This document shows positions 34,464 to 46,406 of a stretch of 64,000 nt of DNA, one piece after another; the first letter of the stretch is position 1; each line of letters starts with the position of its first letter. A program made the translations under genes and the position numbers. Where the stretch lies: contig NC_088783.1 of NCBI RefSeq assembly GCF_958450345.1, positions 86,697,895 through 86,761,894 of the forward strand. The letters are read 5' to 3'. This stretch comes from Calliphora vicina (lineage: Eukaryota > Arthropoda > Insecta > Diptera > Calliphoridae). Below the pieces are notes generated by a model. That model searched no databases. It saw nothing but the letters and a program-made list of their open reading frames with translations, and was not told where the DNA came from.

Positions 34464-35718
34464 GAGTGCTCCAAAAAAATAAAATTGCGAATTTTGACCG
34501 TCCCCCCTCTAGAATTGTTCTATGTATTGTAGAAACACATTGTGTAAAATATTAGGATGATATGATAACGTTAACTGGTGGCGCAACGACGCTGAAGTTT
34601 TGAGGTGCATTTACAAGGGGAAAATATGCAATTTTTTCAGATTTTGTAAAAATTTTGCCATTAAATAATGACTTTTACAATTTAATTTAAAAGAATCGAA
34701 ATGTGTACGTAATTGTCGTTATAATAAGATATAAAAGACAAAAATTGGTGAAAAAATGTTAAAGTTATTAAAAAATCGCCAGGCCATTAATGTGTTTCAG
34801 GCCACTAGAACAAGAAATTTATGAACAAAATTAACATATTTTGAGAAATATTAAAATAAAAGCTTATTTTTACTTAAAATATATCCATATTCACTTGTAT
34901 ATGAGTTTTTGTCCTCGTAGGATACCGTTAACCTATTCGCAGGTATGACCAACAAAATTAAATTTTTTTAACGGCAGTTTCAAAACTCCAATTTCAAATT
35001 TTTAAAAATTTTGTTAAACAAATTTCAGAATTTTTTGATCATCACATGGGGATTTATTGAAAACATAATAGGGAATAAAAATGTGAAAAAAGTATGTCAA
35101 TACCTCCTATAGATTTTCCGTACCTGCGATATAAATTTTGCGATTTTCGAGAAAAACTAATTTTTTGGCCATATTTTGGGGAATGACCAGAATTTCCTTA
35201 CTGTAATGATTTTTAAGTAAAAGCTATTCAGAATAATATAGTCCAGATAATTTGAAATATAGTCTGAAAGCTTTACTAAAATCGGAAAACTTTAACCCTT
35301 AAATCGTGAAGGTCAAAAGTCAATTTTTTCAATATTTGGAATTTCTCATGGAAAGATAGCGAAATATTATATATTTTTTGGCCGATGTTGATGAAAATTA
35401 AGAAAAATATAAAATGAAGTCTAGTATTCACAATAACAGTACAAAAATGGAAATTAACCCTTAAGAGTACTTACACATTTCGATTACGTACACATTTCGA
35501 TTCTTTTAAATTAAATTGTAAAAGTCATTATTTAATGGCAAAATTTTTACAAAAACTGAAAAAATTGCATATTTTCCCCTTGTAAATGCACCTCAAAACG
35601 TTATCCTATCATCCTAATATTTTACACAATGTGTTTCTACAATACATAGAACAATTCTAGAGGGGGGGACGGCCTGTACCTAGAAAGTTTTTTTCGTCCA
35701 TACAATCTTGGAGCACTC
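34464..35718. mobile_element. TA-flanked element, family C (GAGTGCTCC), complete copy
   Basis: TA|GAGTGCTCCAA at the left (TA 34462-34463) and TTGGAGCACTC|TA at the right (35719-35720). The arms of about 250 bp are inverse, apart from a ~27-bp stretch ('ggtggcgcaacgacgc') present only in the left. The TA flanks suggest the Tc1/mariner superfamily (inference). No coding sequence. Partial copies lie at 37526-38277 and 48383-49376. Confidence 0.8.
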
Positions 35719-35984
35719 TAATATACATACATATCTGAAAATGATAATGTAATTTCAGAAAGTTTTGGGTTCTATTAAAAAAATGTTTTGTTAAAATTGA
35801 AACTTAATCATCTGAAATGAACTATTGTAATTTGAATATCACATTTTTAGATTGGAATGTTAAAAATGTTGATGTTTGGGTTAATTATTGAATAGGTTAG
35901 TCCAGGTTTTATGCGATATTTATGATTTTAATTTAATAAATTTAGTTTTAGATAGAGTAATATGTTATTGTTTTTAAACTTATT

Positions 35985-36512
35985 TTTATAGTGTTAAGTA
36001 ATTATGCAAATTCTGCTGTTTCTACACGATTTAAAGAAGCCCTAATATCCTCACTAAACACAAACACTGTACCTGAAGCTCAGCGCACCAAGTGGAGCGA
36101 AGTCAAAAACATTTTTATTGAACCGGTAATTAATATAGTCGGCTATACTGAACGAACCCGTAAGGAATGGATCTCCGATGAAACGTGGAGTCTAATCGAA
36201 TTACAGAACCCGATCTAAAGGGACAGTATAATGCTGTAGATCGCTTGGTTAAAAAGAGTGCGAGACGAGACAAGCGCAACTGGACTAACGAAATTGCATT
36301 GGAGGCACAAATCGCAACTCACACCCACAAGTCTTAACAGACTGTCCCATAGATATACTGCAACAATAAAACCACTCAAGAAAAACAATGGCGATCTGAT
36401 CCTCTGTGGTCATTCAACTGGTTTTATGGGAAAAGTTTTACTCTGATATGCTTGCAGATTAGTGCACAAATCATCTCATCGCAGACTTCTGGGAAACTGA
36501 GTCACTACCCAG
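35985..36512 (+). pseudogene. RTE-clade LINE remnant, 5' piece
   Basis: The frame reads RFKEALISSLN…QRTKWSEVKNIF…ERTRKEWISDETWSLIE, then frame changes to KGQYNAVDRLVKKSARRDKRNW. 'W.....A.E.LG…KEWISDETW.LI' followed by 'KSARRDK' is the linker between endonuclease and RT in RTE-clade ORF2 (family knowledge). The hAT element at 36513 interrupts it. Confidence 0.65.
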
Positions 36513-37270
36513 TAGAGATGAGCGATATTTCCATACCTGTGATTTAATCACTGTGATTGAAAAATCACTGGTAACAACAGTTACTGAATATTGCAAGTAA
36601 CAGGTACAATTAAGTCGTTCTTTTATATTTTTCAACATACTGTTAAATGTTGTTCTTTTATTTTCTTCAACATTCGCAGGCAACGTTTTAGAAAAATCAC
36701 TGGAACAACTGTAGTAACAGGTACTTTTAATATCGTTCTTTCACATTTTTCAACATACTGTTAAATGTCGTTCTTTTGTATCTTTCAACATTCATTAGTA
36801 ACGTTTTTAAAAAATCACTGGTAACAAAACAAGAAAGTAACAGGTACTTTTAATGTCGTTCTTTTAAGTATTTCAACAAACTGTTAACGACATTTAATAT
36901 TTTTCAACATTCACTGGTAACAACGGCCTATTTTAGGCGCATAATTTTATTTATCTCCAACACAGTGTATTAAATAAAATGTTAGGTACCAATCAGTTAA
37001 TTCTCTTAAAATTTTGTTACATTTGCTTAATTTTGTTGTTTTCCTATTTAAAAAAAAAACGTTTTTAAATCAGCAAATATTAGTTTTTGGTTAACATACG
37101 AGCAGATTTAAGAATGCAAATAATACATAATATATTCTTCTTAACATAATTGTTATTTTGTTTAAAATAGACAAAACGTGATCACGGTCACTGTTTAAAA
37201 GAACAGTGATTTATAAATCACGTTCACTGAGAACGACGTTCTTCAAAAATCAAGGGATCGCTCATCTCTA
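36513..37270. mobile_element. hAT-like element with 8-bp duplication CTACCCAG
   Basis: The ends are TAGAGATGAGCGATATTT and GATCGCTCATCTCTA, with CTACCCAG at 36505-36512 and 37271-37278 (hAT pattern nTnnnnAn). The middle is a run of ~100-bp imperfect repeats with 'aatcactggtaacaa', 'tttttcaacat' and 'gtcgttctttt'. It interrupts the RTE remnant. No transposase. Confidence 0.85.
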
Positions 37271-37278
37271 CTACCCAG

Positions 37279-37360
37279 TGAACTTAAAGAAGGAGTTATT
37301 TTCAAAATCCCGAATAAAGGCGACGGAAAGAGAACTCTAGAGATTTAATCTTGTTACCAT
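37279..37360 (+). pseudogene. RTE-clade LINE remnant, 3' piece
   Basis: Reading resumes after the hAT element with LKEGVIFKIPNKGDGKRTLE, the first RT motif (IFKIPKKGD) of the RTE clade, then decays. Confidence 0.6.
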
Positions 37361-37525
37361 GAAACCTAGTTTTGCGTTTTACCATTTACATACATGCTCA
37401 TTAGTGTGTCCCTTAGAATTAAATTTTTTTAAATTTTGAAAGGATACCCGTTGAAAACTTTCGTAATGACATAAAATACCACCAAAAAATTTTTAGCTTG
37501 TTCTAAGAAGGGCAACCCGACTTTC

Positions 37526-38277
37526 GATTTAGTTTTGAGGTGCATTTACGAGCGGAAAATTGCATTTTTTCAGTTTTTTTTTTTTTAATTTTTGCCATTA
37601 ATAATTACTTTTGCAATTTAATTTAAAAGAATCGAAATGTGTACGTAATTGTCGTTCTAATTTTAAAGTTATTAAAAAATCGCCATTAACGCCACTAGAA
37701 CAAGAAATATAGGAACCAAATTAACATATTTTGAGAAATATTAAAACAAAAGTTAATTCTTACTTAAAATATATCCATATTTACTTGTATAACCAAAAAA
37801 TATTTTTTAACTGCAGTTTCAAAACAATAATTTCAAATTTTTAAAAATTTTGTTAAACAAATTTCAGAATTGTTTGATCATCACATGGGGATTTATTGAA
37901 AACATAATAGGGAATAAAAATGTGAAAAAATTATGTCCTTACCTCTTATAGTTTTTCCGTACCTGCGATATAAATTTTTCGATTTTCGAGAAAAACTAGA
38001 TTAATTTTAAGTACTGTTATTAATTTTAAGTAAAATCTGTTCAGAATATTATAGTCCAGGTAATTTTAAATATAGTCTGAAAGTTTTCATAAAATCGGAA
38101 AATGTTAATCCTTAAATCGTGAAGGTCAAAGGTAAAATTTTTCAATATTTGGAATTTCTAATGGAAATCTTTCCAGCGAAATATATATTTTGATGAAACT
38201 TAAGGAAAATATAAAATGAAGTCTAGTATTTACAATAACAGCACAAAAATGGAAATTAACCCTTAATAGCACATACG
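37526..38277 (+). mobile_element. Family C element, partial copy
   Basis: Shares with 34464-35718 the blocks 'agttttgaggtgcatttac', 'aagaatcgaaatgtgtacg', 'atcacatggggatttattg' and 'aaatggaaattaaccctta'. Both terminal GAGTGCTCC ends are missing. The hAT element at 38284 sits at its right side. Confidence 0.7.
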
Positions 38278-38283
38278 GGTTAT

Positions 38284-38670
38284 TAGAGATGCCAAACGGG
38301 GAATCCCGGGATTTTCGGGATTTTATAAATCCCGAAGCCCGGGATTTTTTAATTTTAAATCCCGGGGTTTTCGGGATTTTCCAAATCCCGTTTTTTATAA
38401 ATAAATAGGGGAAATTGTCATTTTTGTGTGCCTTTTTCATGCATTTTGACATTCTACATGCCCGAATATCGCAAAGTGATGTTCAGCAAAGTTGTTAAGC
38501 TCATCCTGCTACATTCAATTGTAAAGACATAATTATGTACGTTTCATTCTTATAATTTTCGGGATTTTAGATTTCAAGAAAATCCCGAAACCCCGGGTCG
38601 GGATTTCGGGATTTTTTACCAAATCCCGAACCCCGGGATTTTCAAAAATCAGTCCCGATTAGCATCTCTA
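38284..38670. mobile_element. Short hAT-like MITE made of CGGGATTT repeats
   Basis: The ends are TAGAGATGCCAAACGGG and CCCGATTAGCATCTCTA. The flanks CGGGTTAT (38276-38283) and CGGGTGAT (38671-38678) match at 7 of 8. Both ends are full of 'aatcccgggattttcggg' motifs. No coding sequence. Confidence 0.75.
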
Positions 38671-38818
38671 CGGGTGATACAATAACAAAATACATGCAAC
38701 ACAATACAGACTTAGGTTTTTGGCTCTCAGTTACCTATCGAGTTGTCATCTATGATAACACTTATGTGTTTTATTAAAGAATTTATTTACAAAATTAATC
38801 GAATCACTGGCAAAATAA

Positions 38819-39511
38819 CAAGTAAGAAAGTATGGTCGGTCAAGCCCGACCATATAATACCCTACACTAAGTAAAAGAGCAAAAACATTTTTCTTTTAAA
38901 ATTTCAATAATTTATATTTTTGAGTGATTTTCGGAAGTGGGCCTTATATGGGGGAATTATGGACCGATCACTATGAAATTAAGTCGTGTGATTTATGTCT
39001 ACATGAATGTTTACTATATTGAATTTTGTGAGTATACCAAAATTTTTAAGCGATTTATGCACGTTAAAGTGATTTTCGGGCGCGGGTCTATATGGGAGCT
39101 ATGACTAATTATGGACCGATCGTAAGAAAATTTGGTGACATGAATTTTGTGTATATAAAACTTATTTGGAGCGGAATTTGTGGAGATACATATATAAATT
39201 AAACATTTATGACCGATAAAGTCCAATTTCGGGAGGACATTTGTATGGGGGCTAGGTGAAATAATGGACCGATTTCACCCAGTTTCAATAGGCTTGGTCC
39301 TTGAGCCGAAATAATAATATGTACAAAATTTGATCGAAATATCTTCAAAATTGCGAGCTGTACTCTGCGCACAAGGCTTAATCGACTCAGAAAGTGATTC
39401 TAAGTCGATCGGTATACTTTAAGGCGGGTGTTAGACTAATATTTTTGGGCGTTACAAACATCTGCACAAACGCATTATACCCTCTCCACTATGGTGGTGT
39501 AGGGTATAATA
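38819..39511 (+). mobile_element. INE-1-like element, family B, complete copy
   Basis: Starts CAAGTAAGAAAGTATGG with the hairpin GGTCGGTCAAGCCCGACC, then ATAATACCCTACAC. Ends TATACCCTCTCCAC…GTGGTGTAGGGTATAATA at 39477-39511. The layout is the same as family A but the body sequence and the hairpins differ. No microsatellite and no coding sequence. Confidence 0.75.
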
Positions 39512-40977
39512 AAAGCAATTTAGTTCAGACATGAACCAATACTATTTTACTACTGTTTCATTCATACAAAGTATATAGCATAGTTGTAAATTCGAAAATA
39601 TATTAAAAAGTAAATAAAAAAAACCTGAAAAAATTTCATTGATTAATAATTTAGAAAATATGAATGAAATTACAAGCTACATAAAAAATGGTACTCTGGT
39701 ATAATAATTTATTTTTGAGTCTAAAATAAACCAAGAAAAGTACAATTGTACCACGATTGCCAAACCAGTTGTCTATATTTAACTAACTACCTTGTGTACT
39801 AAATACTGTGTGTGAGTGTAAAGGCAAAAGTATCGTTCCAGCACTACTCGTACCTTTATTACGTGGAATAGTAATGAACACTGATTGCAAGTAGATATAC
39901 ATACATACATTTATAAATACAGTTCCATATTTGTTTCAATTGTCAGTGATTGCACCTAAATATGTTTGTTGTCCAGGAGTACATTCACGTATGTATACTT
40001 GTATGCATTCACGTATGTGCTTGTGTAGAGTAGGGATTTCCAATTTTTAATGAACAAAATTTCTAGTTGGGAAAACTTTAAAATTGTCCATCCTACTGGA
40101 GCATCATAATAACATGCCAATACAACTCTATGCTATTTAACGCCACTTAAGTTAAATGTTTCTAGACTTAAGGTACGACCTCGTTGATAAAATATTTTAA
40201 TAAAATTTGAAATTTATTTGAGAAATTGTATTTCATGAATCAGTAAAAACACAACTAGTTTGAAACAAGGTCCATTAATAAGGTATGTGCAACTAAACAG
40301 GTGATAGTTTTTGGTCCGTTTTGTTTACTTGCTGTGTTTGTCAGAATTTCTGTTTATGTTGGCTGGGACTGTCAATTATCAAATATAATTTGGCAATTTT
40401 GTCTAGATTTTCAACTTTACATGGATTTGAAAGGCAAACCCTAGAGTAGCTTCTAAACAAAGCATTTGTGAATTGATTCCATGGGCTTATTTTCTGACTG
40501 ACTTTACCAGTTTCTGTGTGGGTACTACTTTTGTTTCTATGGTAGAGTGCAAAGTGTAGTGGTTGCTTTTGTAGAGGTTTAAATAAAGTTAACAAACTTA
40601 ATTAATTCGTATAGGGTAATGCAATTCGATGCAATTCGATTACAACCAACTTTCATAATGTAAATATATTCTAAGAATACATGCTAGAGTGAAAAAATAT
40701 TTTTTCCATTCTGAAATACGAAATACTCCTGTAATTGAGAAATATTTTTCTGCAGAAACATATGGCTAGCAAAATAAAATTCTTCATTCATTTTGTGCAC
40801 CCAAAACTATTCTAGAATTGGGATACTAAAATAATACGTGAAGGCTATTATATGATCGACTTAACCTACTATACATTCATTCTTGTTTTTATTCATTTTT
40901 GTAACATTTCTATTGTTGGTATAACATTTTGTTTCTTCTAAATTTATGTTCTTCACGTGATTGTACGGACATACATC
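39512..40977. other. Unassigned; possibly host intergenic or intronic DNA
   Basis: Short TACA runs near 39900 and no clear terminal repeats. An 84-codon minus-strand frame at 40341-40595 has no recognisable domain and I do not call it a gene. Confidence 0.35.
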
Positions 40978-41350
40978 CCAGCAGTTCTTGGCTACTGTCC
41001 CTAGCTAGTGATTTTACCTATCACTTATGGTGACAACTAGTTGCACGTGACTAGTGATAGCTGGTCCAAAGTAGTCAATGCATTGGATTCACATATCGGT
41101 TACAAAGATTCAGTTACCTTACTAGCTACCTAACTGGTTACTTGATCAGCTACATAATTAGTTATTTTAAAATTTTAATTCTGGTGGGTAAAATTAAATT
41201 CTAAAGTGCAGTACAAAATAAACATTTAAATTTACTATACTCAAGGGTACTTAAGTGACAATTGACTTCACTCTAGATTACTTGGGATCAATTGACCCAA
41301 TACATCTCAAGTGATAATTACTGTCTGTAAGGAATACATTGACTTCCCAG
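40978..41350 (-). mobile_element. CCCAGCA-ended element, copy 3
   Basis: Begins CCCAGCAGTTCTTGG and, read in reverse, starts CTGGGAAGTCAATG at 41350. It shares with the neighbouring copy, in opposite orientation, 'ccttactagctacctaactgg', 'catccaatg/cattgga' and 'ttacagacagtaatt'. Confidence 0.55.
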
Positions 41351-41850
41351 AAGTTAAGCAAGTTGTCAATATATCCCTTACAGACAGTAATTTTCACTAA
41401 TGTCTGATCACTTGGCTGACTTCAATTTATGTATTTGTGGTCATTGGACACGTGTGAGCTCTTTGTAGTGCAGAGAAATGTCAAATGGTTACTTTATAAA
41501 TCCTAGGTAATCTAGCGAGAAGTAAATGTCAGTGTAGTTGCTCTAAGTAACCAAGAGTGTGGTCTCTTTAATCGTTTTTTTTTTTGTACTGCACTTTAGA
41601 AAGAAGTTATTTTACACACCATAAGTAATCTATTGGAGAGTTGTCGGGGGAAGGTTTGTTTACAAGCAATCGGTTATTGGACTCTCAATGAGATGTCTTT
41701 TCAACTGACTATTTGAGGTCAATTAGCATGTTAAAATAACTAGCTATGCAGCTAATCAAGTAACCAGTTAGGTAGCTAGCAAGTTAACTGAATGTACATC
41801 CAATGCGTTGACTACTTTGGACCGTCTATCAGACAGTCTTATTGTAATCC

Positions 41851-42829
41851 AAAAGTGTCAAAAGGTCACGTTGCGCAGTGGATAATATAACGTGAATGCA
41901 TATCATAATTATTTTTTGCAAATGTTTAAAATTATCTAAAAAAAACAAGTTCTATCGTAAAGCTAAGATATCAAGCAATACTTATTTGCAGAAATAACTT
42001 TCGACTTTAAAGATTTGGGGAGTTAAAATTTACAATACTCAAGAGCGTATTTTTAATATTTATAATTATTTTTTTTAAGATTTATATACCTTGTTGGAAA
42101 GGGCATCCTGTCCAGATTCTATTTTGGTTATGAGTTTTGTATATGTTGTTAGCAGATTTGAAATTTATTCATTTGAAATATATAATGCTTTTTGGCTTAC
42201 CTACGCCACTTTGACTAGGATTTTAGCTGTTGCCGCCAATCTGGTTTTAACATAGAATTAAAGCTTAACTTATTATCTAAAAGATATATCAAAACTAGCT
42301 GCCTTTTCGTGCCTATATACAAAAATGTTGAACAACTCAGAAATTAAAACAAAAAATTGTAAAGTAATTAACATTCCAAGAAATTATATAAGTTTTTTTT
42401 AAAAAGTTTCGCATATTGTTTTATTTTTTTTTCGTAATATTTCAAATTCAACAATAGTAATTTGAATTTTTTCTGTGAAAACCTATTTTTTTTGCACAGT
42501 GTCTTAAAGATAATTTTATGTAGAAATAAACGAAACATCACTTGCAGAAATCGGTTTATACTTGCAAAAGTTATTAAACTTTTTCGAAAAAAGTTCGAAC
42601 AAATTTACCTTGAAAATTAAAATCTGTACAAATATTATTTTTATAGTTTTTGTTTTTTTTATTCATATGCGCTGGGGGAGAAAATACAGAGAAAGCTGTT
42701 CATGAAAAGTTGAATAACTTTTACAATTTTCATCCGATTTATAAAATTAAAACCGTGTTTTGTTAAGAACTAAATTTTCTTTATACATTAATATAAACTA
42801 GCATAACCCGGTGCACTTCGCTACCCCTA
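41851..42829. other. Insert in CCCAGCA copy 4, no gene seen
   Basis: A+T-rich sequence without recognisable coding or terminal repeats. Confidence 0.35.
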
Positions 42830-43575
42830 CCCTAGTAAAATTAAAAAATATGAATGAAAATACGACAATAACACACACAAAATTTGAGGAATAAATTCGT
42901 TTTTAGATAACCTCCGTAGAATGGTAATAAATTGATTGATACAGAGTTTAAATTCTTTTAGAATTATAGTTCTCCAGATATTCAAAATTAAGTATTTACT
43001 TTGTGACACATCCACTAATGCAATCCCGACCATTTTCAGCCAATCTGTGTAAAATGATAAGAGAGCTATGCGGACAAAGTTTGAAGAACCTTGCAATTAT
43101 TACGTTGTATGGGAGGTGACTCACCTCCTTTTCCGACTCCTCCCATTTTGGGTGCTATGCCCTCTAATCTAATTCCGTCTATATTCAGCTAAACTCCGCA
43201 CAGTAATAAGAAATTAATTCGCTAAAAGGTTAAACACTTTTACAATTATAGTTCTAATATTCGAAATTAATTATATACTTTGTATAGGGTGTGCCACTCC
43301 CACTATTCCAATCCCGAACAATTTCAGCGAAACTATGCAAAATTATAAAATAGCCATTGACTAAGTTTGAAGACTCTTGCAATTATAGTTCACAAAATAC
43401 ATATTTAGAAATAACTATTTACTTTGTATGGGAGGCGACTCACCATTTTTTCAGACCCGTCCCATTTTTGATTAAACTTCATGCAGTGATAAGTAGTTGA
43501 TTCGTATTAAGTTTGGAAACCGTCACAATTATAGTTCTGCACATATTGTAAAATAACTATTTACTTATGTACAGT
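42830..43575. repeat. Imperfect ~190-bp tandem repeat, about four units
   Basis: Units share 'actttgtatgggaggtgactcacc'-like blocks (42956, 43106, 43277, 43428), 'cccattttgggtgc'/'cccatttttgat', 'cagc.aaact…gcaca.tgataag' and 'acaattatagttct'. It is preceded at 42800-42835 by 'cataacccggtgcacttcgc', a phrase I remember as common in insect repeats. Confidence 0.6.
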
Positions 43576-43587
43576 TACATATTATTT

Positions 43588-43705
43588 ACCCATATGCATA
43601 AGGTGTTTTTAAATTTGTCAAAGGTTTATAAAACACACTTTGAATGGAAATTTTGTTTTATAAACCTTTGATAAATTTAAAAATTGTTTATGCATATGGG
43701 AGTTG
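43588..43705. repeat. Hairpin MITE (CATATGCATAA…TTATGCATATG)
   Basis: 'aaatttgtcaaaggtttata' near 43611 is mirrored by 'tataaacctttgataaattt' at about 43659, with CATATGCATA at both outer ends. Confidence 0.8.
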
Positions 43706-44446
43706 GAAAACAAATAAAAAACACCTTCAAAATATAGTTTTTTAAGTGACTTTGAATTACTAAAGTCTTCTTCTTTGTTTTCTATAACAATTCTCACTTA
43801 AAACAGAGCGAAATCAATCAACTGTTTAATTGTTTCTCTTATTAATTTACAACAACAAATTGGACAAACACGCATTGCTTTGTTTACATTTTAGCTTAAG
43901 GTTCACATGTACACGTTTTTGCATATGTGTTAGTAACATTTTTAAACGCTTATAACTCCTAAAACTGAACCGATTTCAATAAAACATATATTCTGCACTT
44001 CTGTGAATAAATCCCTTTAAAATGGTATATGTATTTCTTGCCCAAATTGAATGTATAATGTGAGCGTAAAAGGGGTCTAAAGAAATCGACTTGCCTATTA
44101 ATATTATGATGATTTGTATAAGCTTTCATTTCAAAATAAGCAAAAACTGACTGAGTTAACGAACATCACTGAAAACGGTTTTTTGGAATAACTTCTGAAT
44201 TTGTGGGTGTTTCTGAAATTTTTTGACACAATTTCTAATGCACTCAGCGAGACCTATTAATCTAATGAGAAAATACATAAAAACACCTCTTTTACTTGTC
44301 CTAACATCTCAATTTTATAATGATTAGCTTTTTATGTTCAAAAATACAAATTCAAGTCCTACCTATTCAACAGAAAAAAAATATTACAGAAGTACTCATC
44401 CATTCAAAAGTTACAGATTACAAAATTTTCCACTGTGCGTTGCTAG
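43706..44446. other. Unassigned repeat-like sequence
   Basis: 'cactgaaaacggttttttgga' near 44169 is found inverted near 55420 inside the second hAT element. No gene. Confidence 0.35.
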
Positions 44447-44561
44447 TTATGTGACTATTTATCACCCTAAATGACAGTTCGGGACAGTCTCCTAGAACTG
44501 CTGGGTACTTGCTTAACTGTTGGCATAGTACGCTTACATAAACGCACACATATGTACATTA

Positions 44562-44735
44562 GGGTGGTTCTCAAATTTTACTTTTTCGATTTTCGTTGAT
44601 CTAATTGTTTGAAATTGCTTTTGTTGCTTTGACTGGAAATTTCAAATAAATTGTGCGATTTTGATTTTAGATGACGGCGAACATTTTTAGAATTTGGGTG
44701 AAATGAAAATCAAAAGTCCGATTTAAGAACCACCC
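44562..44735. mobile_element. 174-bp TA-flanked MITE (GGGTGGTTC)
   Basis: TA|GGGTGGTTCTCAAATT at the left and …AAGAACCACCC|TA at the right (TA at 44560-44561 and 44736-44737). Palindromic flanks 'acat' and 'atgt'. Tc1/mariner-type target (inference). Confidence 0.75.
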
Positions 44736-44741
44736 TAATGT

Positions 44742-45542
44742 ATATAGAAACTGGAAAATACAGACTCAAGTTAACAAACGCAAATAAAACTTTTACGTGG
44801 ATAAAGTAGAATTTTATGTGGTCAATAAAACAGAAAGTTCAGACTGTAGTTAGTATTAAGTATTCAGTATCTAGTGGATTTTCAAGTGCACATTGCAGCT
44901 GTAGTGTTGTTGTAGTAGTTTCACAAAGTGCAGTTACAGAATAATATGTTTTGCATGCAGATATACAAAATTGATCACTTTACTTTGGCTCCGTTTATTT
45001 TTATATTTGAAGTCAATTCGTTTTTATTTCTTAATTGGTAACGTTGTCCTGTGACCTAAAACAGTTGCACATTTTATGTATATTTGCCCCTCCTAAACCA
45101 AGGGGGTGTAGTTGAGAACTGTTTGTCTCAGATTTGCTAAAATAAAAATTTCACAAATTAATAAAAAAAAAAATGAAAATATATAGACGTCCACGACCGA
45201 TTAGTTGTTACCTTACATAATTATTATATATCATTACATTATTGTAAATACCTACATAATAATCGTAAAATAAAAACACGGCCTAATTGTAAATGTTTAA
45301 TAATTGCCCAATTAACTAATTGTATTATAGTAGAATCTCTTAAAAGTTATTCCCTCGGCTAAGTTAGCCGAATTTCAGAGTCCAGGTGCTGCTCGAAAAA
45401 TAACCTTTTCAGTTAACTTTTATGAGCGGATGATGATGCACATCGAGAAGTTCAATTGTTGATGTCGATTGTGGTTGAAAATGTTGACATCATCGATATT
45501 CTCATGACTTTCTGTAATTGAAAATCTACAATTAAATAAAGT
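44742..45542. other. No gene; small repeat fragments
   Basis: 'cttaaaagttattccctcgg' near 45342 and 'ccttttcagttaactttta' near 45402 may be the two ends of an old element. Otherwise unassigned. Confidence 0.3.
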
Positions 45543-46018
45543 CATTATAATGCTAAGCACACATTCTGACAATCACGACTGATTGATTACCCCTAAATGT
45601 GGTGTTTGGTTGGATACAATTCCTAAATTGGGTTTGAATATAATTTGGTGCGGTCAACCTACTTATTGGCCAACTGAACCACAAAAAATACTAGATGTTA
45701 TTGATTTTAGCGTGATGGAAAATATCCCTAGAGAAATGATTCAAGTTGAATCCTCGCTGAAACTATCTTCAGATCACTCACCCACTATAGTTGCCTTATT
45801 GAGCCCCCGAGAACTTGTATCCCCGACTGGTAATTTAGCGATGACAGGCACAAGAATTAATTGGCTCAAATATTATAAATACCTCAGTATTCATTACTCG
45901 GAAAACATTCCGCTAAGAACACAAGAAAACATCGATCACTCTCTTATCAATTTCGATAAAAATATCAAACTGGCTGCTCAACATGCTACCCAAACCCCCC
46001 GACAAATCAGATATAATA
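45543..46018 (+). pseudogene. Jockey-clade LINE ORF2 fragment (copy 2, endonuclease part)
   Basis: Aligns from 'aatgctaagcacacattct' with 59137 onward of the near-complete jockey element. The frame from 45583 encodes QPTYWPTEPQKILDVIDFSV and SSDHSPTIVALL, the C-terminal half of the APE domain, then runs to RQIRYN. It is 5'-truncated and interrupted at about 46020 by a family B element. Confidence 0.85.
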
Positions 46019-46023
46019 CAATT

Positions 46024-46406
46024 TTTTGCAGATTTTCAGAAGTGGAAGCTATGACTAATTATGAAACGATAATTTGGTGCGGTTAGGCTTACTTGTGTTG
46101 AATTTGGTTTGGATATCTATATAACTAAGATTTTTAGAGAGCCTAACTATTTTCAGATAGGGCAATCGTATGGGGACTAGGAGAAATAATGGACCGATTC
46201 TAACCAAATTCAATAGGCTTCGTCTTTGGAGCAATAGAAAAGCACGTACAAATTTTGTCGAATTAGCTTTGAATTTGCGACCTGTAGTTTGATTACAAGG
46301 TTTACATGGGCGGACATACGGAAGGACGGACATCGCTTAATCGACTCAAACAGAAATCCTGAGCATATATATCCTCCCCACTTTTCATACCATAGGGTAT
46401 GAAAAG
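46024..46406 (+). mobile_element. INE-1-like element, family B, truncated copy in the jockey fragment
   Basis: 'agctatgactaattatg', 'ggaccgattctaaccaa' and the 3' end 'taccatagggtatgaaaag' match family B. The jockey reading resumes at about 46410. Confidence 0.65.

Larger units (their letters stand above)
41346..44505 (+). mobile_element. CCCAGCA-ended element, copy 4, split by ~2.6 kb
   Basis: Starts CCCAGAAGTTAAGC, carries the 'gacagtaattttcactaatg' site that is empty of the Harbinger MITE, and runs to about 41850. Its right end resumes at about 44447 and finishes CTAGAACTGCTGGG at 44505. It abuts copy 3, sharing the CCCAG at 41346-41350, so the two form an inverted pair. Confidence 0.5.

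Noticed and set aside
36520..37270. CRISPR-like spaced repeats (AATCACTGGTAACAA units)
   Set aside because: The units are imperfect, without unique spacers of constant length, and lie inside a hAT element in a eukaryotic genome.
40341..40595. 84-codon minus-strand ORF as a host gene
   Set aside because: No recognisable domain, no clear start or splice context, and length within chance for this composition.
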